NCBI GenBank assembly: GCA_020717885.1
Contig: DYDN01000020.1
Span: forward strand, 1-11,866
Direction: 5' to 3'
DNA: 11,866 nt
Source of the DNA: Candidatus Forterrea sp.
GTDB taxonomy: Archaea; Iainarchaeota; Iainarchaeia; Iainarchaeales; JAAZKV01
Every line of letters begins with the position of its first letter. The first letter of the stretch is position 1. Of this stretch, positions 6,803 to 11,866 are shown one piece after another. The position numbers were made by a program, and so were the translations under genes. A model generated the notes under the pieces. It did no database searches and was not told the DNA's origin. It saw nothing but the letters and a program-made list of their open reading frames with translations.

Positions 6803-7483
6803 GTGCAGAAAAAAAACTTATCATTAACAAAACGCCTATTTCCTCGTATTCTGCCTGATGGTACGCGAGCACACGCCAAAGGCTCTTTTTTCCCGAGGGT
6901 TTTGCCCAATGGACAAAAGGCTCAGGCAAGCGCTCCGTTTGAATTATTTGTTGCAGTAATTATCATGACATTTGTAATTATCGTGGGCTACCAAGTGCTT
7001 GACAGCGTTTCAAGAGAAGTATGCCTTAATTCCGTTGAGAGGGAAATGACGACTTTTAAAATAAAATTAGAAGATACCGTTGCAAGAAAGAGTTCTAATA
7101 AATTCATGTTCAGCCCGCATGGGGGTTGTTTTGAATCAAAGGGAACAATACTAAAGATTGATGTGGAGAAGGACTCAAAGATTTGCGCAAATAGATGCGG
7201 TTACCCTTCCGATTCCTGTTATGTGATGACATTTGCAAATCCAAATGTTCCCGGCGCATTTAGGCAAAAATGCCTTGAACTCCCGCAGTACACTACATTT
7301 GCCACAACTGATTGCGGTCAAATTGAAGGGCCGGATTCCGCAGATTATGGGCCAATTGACCCAGTTAGTATAGGCGCGCTACAAGTTGGTTCATACATTA
7401 CAAGAAATATTTCCGCGGCTGGAGAAACATATCCTAATGTTTGCGTGTTCTACAAATCAAGCGGAGTAGTTATACACTCATAA
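6803..7483 (+). CDS. Pilin-like protein with repeated extended leader and eight cysteines
   Basis: 226 aa. The basic N-terminus of about 45 residues contains a 17-residue repeat: LFPRILPDGTRAHA (residues 12-25) and FFPRVLPNGQKAQA (29-42). The second copy runs into the prepilin-like KAQASAPFELF and the helix FVAVIIMTFVIIVGYQVL. Class III leaders are usually much shorter, so either the leader is long or the first copy is an alternative processing region. The ectodomain has eight cysteines, including CANRCGYPSDSC, and no named domain. Start GTG 6803 has GGTGG 5 bases before it; GTG 6794 overlaps that site. Likely a minor pilin or tip-associated subunit of the same machine. Confidence 0.8.
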   Translation: MQKKNLSLTKRLFPRILPDGTRAHAKGSFFPRVLPNGQKAQASAPFELFVAVIIMTFVIIVGYQVLDSVSREVCLNSVEREMTTFKIKLEDTVARKSSNKFMFSPHGGCFESKGTILKIDVEKDSKICANRCGYPSDSCYVMTFANPNVPGAFRQKCLELPQYTTFATTDCGQIEGPDSADYGPIDPVSIGALQVGSYITRNISAAGETYPNVCVFYKSSGVVIHS

Positions 7484-7505
7484 ATTTGGTTTGTAGTGGC
7501 TTCAC

Positions 7506-7536
7506 TCACTTACTAGAAAAGCTTTTTTAGTAGTGA
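7506..7536 (+). repeat. Long imperfect hairpin between pilin-like genes
   Basis: Pairing TCAC-TACTA-(G)AAAAG with CTTTT(T)-TAGTA-GTGA gives a stem of up to 15 pairs, with one bulged T at 7510 and one G-U pair (7516/7527). It lies 23 bases after the stop at 7483 and includes a T6 run. It may be a terminator, RNA-stability element or attenuator for the downstream three-gene unit. Confidence 0.6.
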
Positions 7537-7586
7537 ATTCCTTCTATTAGCGTTAAAGCGGCACTAATTGTTGCGCGGTGATTTAA

Positions 7587-8480
7587 TTGCTTGGATTCAT
7601 AATGAGTAAAATGCAAATGCTTCTATTTGCAACAGGCATCGCCGTTGTTGCGCTTTTGTTTTATAATTTCGTTTCAGGGGTGAGCATTACCCAGCAGGCG
7701 CAAACAATTGCAATTGCGAATGCAAAATTAGTTTCCGACCAATTGAGTAATGATTTACTTTGCTCGGATAAATTTACCTCAATCCCAGATAGGCTCACAT
7801 ACGGGATGATGAATGAACCAGTTTTTTATGATCTTGAGTTTTCAAAACAGCCCGGCGGAAGCGCGAGTGTTTCTGGTACCAACGGAACCGACCAAGTATT
7901 CAATAAACTAATTGTTCGTGTTTCCCAACACAACAATAATCCTAATTCAAAAAAAATTCCTCTCGCCGCGGATTCGCTTGTTTCTGATGCTGAGTTTGTT
8001 TTAGTTGACCCAAATTATCTCCTTGAAATGACTGATATTGGAGTAGCATATAATGGGGGAAATAATAAGGTAATAACCATTTATCCAAGAGCCGCTTCAA
8101 AGACAGGGGTAGCATCAAATACGCCAAATGCATTTGTTGCGCTAAAAGAAGTTATTGGGGGAAGAAAAACAATGTACATTATTCCATGCTCAACTTCAGG
8201 AGAACCAAATAATTGTGTAAGGGATGTCCTAAGGTTAGGGTGTCATTTGCTTGAAGTGGATAATAAAACAAGCCAAACAGATTTAGTCCGCTCCTGCTTT
8301 AACATTTCCACAAATGTAGTTGATAATTTTGTTCCAACAAAAGTAACCACTACAAGCGGGCTAGTTTCAAGTATTGTTCCCTCAAGCGGCTCATATGAAG
8401 TCTCAACAAAAGCATATACTTTGCGTGACTGCTCCTGTTTATTCCCAGAAGTCACAAGCGCAAGCGGAGGGGGATGCTAG
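7587..8480 (+). CDS. Pilin-like secreted protein, cysteine-rich
   Basis: 297 aa from TTG 7587, supported by GGTGA (7577-7581) 5 bases away. A short N-terminus MLGFIMSKMQ leads into the hydrophobic helix MLLFATGIAVVALLFYNFVSGV, then an amphipathic heptad-like segment TQQAQTIAIANAKLVSDQL, as in the N-terminal helix of pilins. No K-G-Q motif is present, so processing is uncertain. The large ectodomain has eight cysteines (CSTSGEPNNC, GCHLLEV, SCFN, DCSCLFP, and a final GGC at the extreme C-terminus). No named domain recognised. It overlaps the next gene by 7 bases, so the two are probably translated together and may act as partners. Confidence 0.78.
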   Translation: MLGFIMSKMQMLLFATGIAVVALLFYNFVSGVSITQQAQTIAIANAKLVSDQLSNDLLCSDKFTSIPDRLTYGMMNEPVFYDLEFSKQPGGSASVSGTNGTDQVFNKLIVRVSQHNNNPNSKKIPLAADSLVSDAEFVLVDPNYLLEMTDIGVAYNGGNNKVITIYPRAASKTGVASNTPNAFVALKEVIGGRKTMYIIPCSTSGEPNNCVRDVLRLGCHLLEVDNKTSQTDLVRSCFNISTNVVDNFVPTKVTTTSGLVSSIVPSSGSYEVSTKAYTLRDCSCLFPEVTSASGGGC

Positions 8481-9085
8481 TGGGTGTGTGTACAAAACCT
8501 TTTACAAGACGCGTTGCACTTTCAAAGCGCGGTTTCATTGGTCCGATTGGAGATGATTTGCCCTCCTTAGTCCCTCTCGTAATTTCGCTTTTGCTCTTCT
8601 TTTCAATTTTCACTCTCACACTTGATACATACAATTCAAAGAATTTTTTTATAAATAAGCAAATAGAAATGACTTCCGCTGCGCGTGAAATAAAGGGGGA
8701 TTCATTAATTTTGAACATTGACCAGTTCATGAAGAAGTGCCGAACAGTGAGTGGAAAGAATTTCCCGTACAATTTTATGGTTGGAATATATGGGGCGGAT
8801 TCAGATTTACGCACAACAGTTACTGACCTGCTAAGTCTTCAAGATAATGGACCGGATCCTAATAACCCAATACTTAGTGCTTCCCTTGCTGGTTCAATGC
8901 AAAATTATTTTTGCGTGTATAAACACATAGGCGCTCGTCCTTTCTCCCAAAACGCAAAAACAACTTATCTTCTAAGGTATTATCCTGTTGCGGTCCAGCA
9001 GGCAATTACAAGAACAGTTAATGGGGCAACTGTCACCGAGTACTTGGTTATTCCAGGAGTAATGGCGATGGTGGTGTGGGAATGA
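8474..9085 (+). CDS. Pilin-like membrane-anchored protein
   Basis: 203 aa. A basic N-terminus of about 27 residues (KPFTRRVALSKRGFIGPIG) precedes DDLPSLVPLVISLLLFFSIFTLTL, one membrane or filament helix, then a mixed helical/beta ectodomain (FMKKCRTVSGKNFPYNFMVGIYG). It has three cysteines. The DD just before the helix recalls the acidic residue of pilins, but there is no standard leader. ATG 8474 has GGAGG (8466-8470) 3 bases away, short for such a site; in-frame GTG 8480 or 8486 would give better spacing. It lies between two genes that it overlaps by 7 and 4 bases. Function inferred from context only. Confidence 0.76.
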   Translation: MLVGVCTKPFTRRVALSKRGFIGPIGDDLPSLVPLVISLLLFFSIFTLTLDTYNSKNFFINKQIEMTSAAREIKGDSLILNIDQFMKKCRTVSGKNFPYNFMVGIYGADSDLRTTVTDLLSLQDNGPDPNNPILSASLAGSMQNYFCVYKHIGARPFSQNAKTTYLLRYYPVAVQQAITRTVNGATVTEYLVIPGVMAMVVWE

Positions 9086-9921
9086 TTAGTGGGAGATTAC
9101 ACATGAACCAAAGAGGGCAGGCGGCATTAGTAGATTCTCTATTCTTCATCGCAATTGTTGCAACCATTTGCACAGGATTATTTTATTTCGCGGTGAATTA
9201 TGGGCTTGGAACAGAAAACCTATTGAATTCATTTTACTCCGCCGATTTTGCGATGGATTCCCTAAAAGTTATTACTTACATTAATGTTATGCGTGATGGC
9301 TCCGCGGTAATTGTGGGAAACCCTTCTTCTTCCTCGCTTTCTTCCCTCTCAAGTACCCCCACTCCGGGCGGCTCAAAGGAATATGATTATTTACTTGCGT
9401 TAATAAAAGAGGATTTTTCAAAGAACAGAAAGCTTGGCACGCAGACAAAAATCGCGATTGCAAATACGCTATACTCCGTACTAAAACCATTTGATGATTC
9501 CGTTGATTATGCGTTTTACATTTCAAGGGAGAGTACTGTTCAAGGCTCAAGTACTTACCTCGCATTAATTCTTTCTACGCATAAGTTCTATCGTTATGAG
9601 GTAATTAATGGCCGAAACACCCCAATAGTGCGAAGGGTTTTTTATTCCTGCGAACCAACAAACAATAAAGCCCTTGAGAAAAATGTTTTCCCTTATGTTG
9701 GGCAAATTGATTCTGCATTAGGAAAAATTACGCTTGGAACTGGACTTGGTAATACTTCCCCATACATAATTGGTTTGCATGTTTGGGTGTCAAAAAAAGT
9801 TGGGATTTTACAAGACCCAACTAATGCCGCTTCCGAACTTGGCTGTACTGTGCTTAATCCGCTCTCGCCAACGCTCCCAGATATTTGTGATTTGGAGCCT
9901 TGTCCAAATGGGTCTCCTTAA
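9082..9921 (+). CDS. Pilin-like protein with class III leader, last gene of the cluster
   Basis: 279 aa. The leader NQRGQA-ALVDSLFFIAIVATICTGLFYFAV closely matches that of the protein at 5962 (NQKGQA-FSVFELM). The ATG at 9082 overlaps the preceding stop as ATGA and has GGTGG (9070-9074) 7 bases upstream. ATG 9103 (GGGAG at 9091-9095) would give a leader of the same length as that of the gene at 5962, so either start is possible. The ectodomain includes an N-terminal amphipathic helix (FYSADFAMDSLKVITYINVMRDG), a serine-rich linker (SSSSLSSLSSTPTPGG) and a mixed domain. It ends in a cysteine pair, DICDLEPCPNGSP. Five cysteines in total. Probable filament subunit; no named domain beyond the leader. 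Confidence 0.82.
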   Translation: MISGRLHMNQRGQAALVDSLFFIAIVATICTGLFYFAVNYGLGTENLLNSFYSADFAMDSLKVITYINVMRDGSAVIVGNPSSSSLSSLSSTPTPGGSKEYDYLLALIKEDFSKNRKLGTQTKIAIANTLYSVLKPFDDSVDYAFYISRESTVQGSSTYLALILSTHKFYRYEVINGRNTPIVRRVFYSCEPTNNKALEKNVFPYVGQIDSALGKITLGTGLGNTSPYIIGLHVWVSKKVGILQDPTNAASELGCTVLNPLSPTLPDICDLEPCPNGSP

Positions 9922-9962
9922 TTATAGTAAATTAAAATATTGAGAACTTTTTTCTGGAAGAA
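9922..9962. terminator. Convergent intergenic spacer with T-run
   Basis: Two convergent genes end 41 bases apart. T6 at 9948-9953 could end plus-strand transcription from the pilus cluster, and T-rich sequence on the minus strand (ATTTTAATTT) could end the opposite unit. No hairpin seen. Confidence 0.45.
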
Positions 9963-10760
9963 TTAAGCTTCGTTCTTTGTTCCGCACTTTGGGCAAATAT
10001 ATTTTGTGCCCTCTTTTTTTGAGCACTTCTCACAAAAAGAGAACCCACATTTTGCGCAAAAGATTATTTGTTCGGTTTCTTTGCCGCAATTAGGGCAAAT
10101 AGATTTATCCCCGATTTCAATATCCTCTATTTCTCCAATTTCCTCGCTTGCAGCCGCACTTGTGTTATTCGCTTCGTCATTTCCCTCATCAAGGTTTAAA
10201 TCAAATTCATCAGAAACACTTTTCTTGCTTTTTTTTCCTTCTTCTCCAAGTAGTGCCTTAAGGTCAGTATTTGTAATACTTGGTTGTTGCTGTGGGGGGC
10301 CTGCTTGCGCTACTCCCTGTTGTGCTCCGCGTGCCTTCTCCAAGTTTCGCTCCCCCATGTGCTCGTGGTGTCTTCCTCGCTTGTTCTCATTTCCCATTTC
10401 CTCTCCCGAGTCCCCTGGTGAAATATTTTCCATATTAGTATCTTTGAATTGTGAGTAAAGGCTCTCTGCCATTTGGTTTGATTCTTCTTTGCTTGGCATC
10501 CTATTGTATTGTTTTTTGAATTCCTCAACTTTCCCAAGCGCGATTTTTTCAAGATTCTCCTGTGCCTGCTTCTTTTTTTCCTGTTCATTTTTTTTTGAGG
10601 AAGCCACATCCTCATAATTCATTGAAGGAATTTGACCGCTTGCGGATAAAGCATCATCTTGCGGCATTTGGCGGTAATTCTCATTTCCAGAGTAGTTCTG
10701 TTCTTCCGCCCCCTTTTTGCGTTGAAACCTCATCATTCTTCTTGGGATTTTTTCAGCCAT
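9963..10760 (-). CDS. Zinc-ribbon protein with long disordered acidic region
   Basis: 265 aa. The first about 30 residues are basic (PRRMMRFQRKKG). A polar, glutamine- and glutamate-rich stretch to about residue 215 is probably disordered, with one helical part (ENLEKIALGKVEEFKKQYNRMPSKEESNQMAESLYSQF, split by a proline). The C-terminal 45 residues hold four CxxC pairs (CPNC, CAKC, CEKC, CPKC), enough for two treble or ribbon zinc sites. Such ribbons often mediate protein or nucleic-acid contacts. ATG 10760 is supported by GGTGA 4 bases upstream (complement of 10765-10769). It follows the membrane protein gene by 29 bases in one unit, so the two products may interact. No named family recognised. 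Confidence 0.82.
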   Translation of the reverse strand: MAEKIPRRMMRFQRKKGAEEQNYSGNENYRQMPQDDALSASGQIPSMNYEDVASSKKNEQEKKKQAQENLEKIALGKVEEFKKQYNRMPSKEESNQMAESLYSQFKDTNMENISPGDSGEEMGNENKRGRHHEHMGERNLEKARGAQQGVAQAGPPQQQPSITNTDLKALLGEEGKKSKKSVSDEFDLNLDEGNDEANNTSAAASEEIGEIEDIEIGDKSICPNCGKETEQIIFCAKCGFSFCEKCSKKEGTKYICPKCGTKNEA

Positions 10761-10789
10761 ATTCTCACCAAAACATTCTTCAAAAAAAT

Positions 10790-11440
10790 TTAATATTCTT
10801 CTGCTCCCTTGCTTAATTGTTCATCCATTGCGGTTAGCATTTCTTCCTCATCATCACTTTCTTCTTTATTCGCATCCTCAATTTGCCTTGCTGATTTTCT
10901 TAGTCTCTCAAGCGCTTCTTTCTTCTTTTTCTCTAAATCCGCTTCTTCAATGCGATTAGTTGTCGCATTTATTGTTCCGAGTATATTACTCTCTTTTTCT
11001 TTAAAAACCCGCGCCTCTTCATTGTCCTCTTTACCTTTTGTTTTAACCATTAACCCTTGCTCAAAAGTAATTGCCGGTTTTTGTGATTCAGCTTGCGCAG
11101 TTGTGGGTTGTTCAATATAGCCCCCCTCTTGTGGTAGTTTCGCGTACCCTTTTTTTGGCATAATTATTTCTGCATCCTCTTCGCCCAAAAATACTCTTTT
11201 TGCAAGAAGTCCAATAAAAGAAATTCCTGTTACAAATGCGGCTATTAAAAAAAATGTTCCTGTGTTCCCCGTAATATATGTAAGCCCCGCGGATACCCCA
11301 AAAAATATGAGCCCAAAAGCAAATCCTATCCCTATTTTTCGTAAGGAATCAAATTGCTGTACTTGTGGAAAACCCACTCTTGCTGCGCCGTACCCAAGCG
11401 AGAAACTCCCTGCAAGAAAATATGCAATTAGTTCAATCAT
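10790..11440 (-). CDS. Membrane protein with three helices and charged cytoplasmic tail
   Basis: 216 aa. Predicted helices are LIAYFLAGSFSLGYGAARV (about 3-22), IGIGFAFGLIFFGVSAGLTYI (36-56) and TFFLIAAFVTGISFIGLLA (62-80). A tail of about 135 residues follows, rich in E, K and Q, with a probable coiled coil (RIEEADLEKKKKEALERLRKSARQIEDANKEESDDEEEML). The N-terminal pair of helices with GFP-Q-F-D-S-L-R-K resembles DUF1616-type membrane proteins, a weak resemblance I cannot test. ATG 11440 has GGAG upstream (complement of 11450-11453) and a TATA box at 11504-11510. First gene of a two-gene minus-strand unit with the zinc-ribbon protein; the two tails may bind each other or nucleic acid at the membrane. 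Confidence 0.8.
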   Translation of the reverse strand: MIELIAYFLAGSFSLGYGAARVGFPQVQQFDSLRKIGIGFAFGLIFFGVSAGLTYITGNTGTFFLIAAFVTGISFIGLLAKRVFLGEEDAEIIMPKKGYAKLPQEGGYIEQPTTAQAESQKPAITFEQGLMVKTKGKEDNEEARVFKEKESNILGTINATTNRIEEADLEKKKKEALERLRKSARQIEDANKEESDDEEEMLTAMDEQLSKGAEEY

Positions 11441-11478
11441 TATTTCGTTCTCCGAAAATCAAATGGCTTTTTACGTAT

Positions 11479-11493
11479 CTTACTTCAAGTAAG
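11479..11493. promoter_or_regulatory. Palindrome at the predicted minus-strand transcription start
   Basis: CTTACTT and AAGTAAG flank one C (7-bp arms). It lies about where transcription from the TATA box at 11504-11510 should begin, a usual position for an archaeal repressor operator. Confidence 0.4.
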
Positions 11494-11503
11494 TTTTTAG
11501 TGG

Positions 11504-11510
11504 TATTTAT
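11504..11510 (-). promoter_or_regulatory. TATA box for the minus-strand unit
   Basis: On the minus strand ATAAATA after ACCA, with the expected start near 11480 and a leader of about 40 bases before ATG 11440. Confidence 0.5.
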
Positions 11511-11602
11511 TGGTTACACATAGACTCGTTTTTGGGATTTCTATTACAATACTCCATTAAATTTCATTTTTACGGCACCCTCATAGCACCACTTTTGCTT
11601 TG

Positions 11603-11671
11603 GTGTGTTGTCCTGATTTAATGTCCTCTCTTGGTTTTAGTTGGTTGTTCTCGTTTATTAGCTTTTCTTCA
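11603..11671 (-). mobile_element. Terminal non-coding end of IS481-type element
   Basis: Begins 11 bases beyond the transposase stop and runs to the point where similarity with the orphan copy at 1148-1216 ceases. The outermost bases (on the plus strand GTGTGTTGTCCTGATTTA) probably contain the terminal inverted repeat starting TGT. The element continues past the right edge of the window. Confidence 0.75.
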
Positions 11672-11681
11672 AAATCCATGT

Positions 11682-11866
11682 TTATGACCTCATTTTTTGG
11701 TTGAACGCTTGCATTGGTGTTACCAATGCAATGTCTGTGTTCAAACTCATGTGTGGTCTTCTTTCGTTGTAATATTTGATTCCTTTTTGCAGTGAGCCGA
11801 AATGGTTGCTCAAGAATTTGTTGGTTTGCCACCATCGTTCTAGTTTTCCATTTGTTTGTGGATGTT
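11682..11866 (-). CDS. rve/DDE transposase, C-terminal 60 residues (IS481-type), 5' end outside window
   Basis: Codons from 11864 down to the stop at 11684-11682 read HPQTNGKLERWW ... YYNERRPHMSLN ... TPMQAFNQKMRS. HPQTNGKLER holds the third catalytic acid (E of LER) of the DD-E integrase core, and the YN-x-RPH-x-SLN followed by TP-x-x-AF is the standard end of the rve_3 domain. This frame differs from a longer overlapping open frame (11581-11835) that has no recognisable content. The assignment to IS481 rather than a related rve family is by motif spacing only. Confidence 0.88.
   Translation of the reverse strand, partial: HPQTNGKLERWWQTNKFLSNHFGSLQKGIKYYNERRPHMSLNTDIALVTPMQAFNQKMRS

Noticed and set aside
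8452..8814. Minus-strand open frame of 120 codons
   Set aside because: Lies opposite the pilin-like gene at 8474, which has overlap, membrane helix and context support; the minus frame has none.
10006..10458. Plus-strand open frame of 150 codons
   Set aside because: Antisense shadow of the zinc-ribbon gene; serine- and proline-rich because of the complementary glutamate codons, with no start signals.
1148..11671. Classic composite transposon carrying the pilus genes
   Set aside because: The left side is only a 69-bp end without transposase, and the right element cannot be seen whole, so two functional IS copies are not shown; kept only as an inverted-repeat observation.
11581..11835. Minus-strand open frame of 84 codons at the right edge
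   Set aside because: It overlaps the transposase in a different frame and runs through the IS terminal sequence; the adjoining frame with HPQTNGKLER is the real gene.

Overview
The window looks like accessory chromosome of an archaeon, most likely a small-genome DPANN-type lineage such as Diapherotrites (the lineage is inference). The domain assignment rests on several signals. TATA boxes sit 25-37 bases before start codons. GGTGA-type ribosome sites lie 4-5 bases before ATG, GTG or TTG starts. Some genes appear leaderless. Short class III (type IV prepilin) leaders such as NQKGQA are present, and there is a two-domain archaeal PilC/TadC/FlaJ platform protein. No tRNA, rRNA or CRISPR array was seen.

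Layout: 2-394 is the 3' part of an IS200/IS605-type TnpA (HUH Y1 transposase), followed by its probable right-end hairpin (411-430) and a gene-poor stretch holding a 19-bp direct repeat. 673-1143 is a small winged-helix-like protein. 1148-1216 is an orphan IS end. 1268-2768 is a class III signal-peptide protein with a LamG domain, split in two by a 22-bp tandem duplication. 2903-5320 is the platform protein. 5386-9921 is a run of seven closely spaced genes, six pilin-like and one small membrane protein, with individual promoters at several points and coupled overlaps in the last three. 9963-11440 (minus strand) is a two-gene unit: a membrane protein with a charged tail, then a zinc-ribbon protein. 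The right edge (11682-11866, minus strand) holds the C-terminus of an rve/DDE transposase of IS481 type, whose terminal 69 bp is the inverted match of the orphan end at 1148-1216.

How it fits together: the plus-strand genes resemble a type IV pilus-like surface machine. The membrane platform would assemble subunits that share only a short N-terminal leader and hydrophobic helix and have unlike, often cysteine-rich ectodomains. One subunit would have carried a carbohydrate- or protein-binding LamG head. No assembly ATPase or prepilin peptidase lies in the window, so they must be elsewhere if the machine works. The most notable observations are the frameshifting 22-bp duplication in the LamG pilin (phase switch, recent pseudogene or assembly error), the set of dissimilar pilin-like proteins, and the inverted IS ends bracketing the locus.
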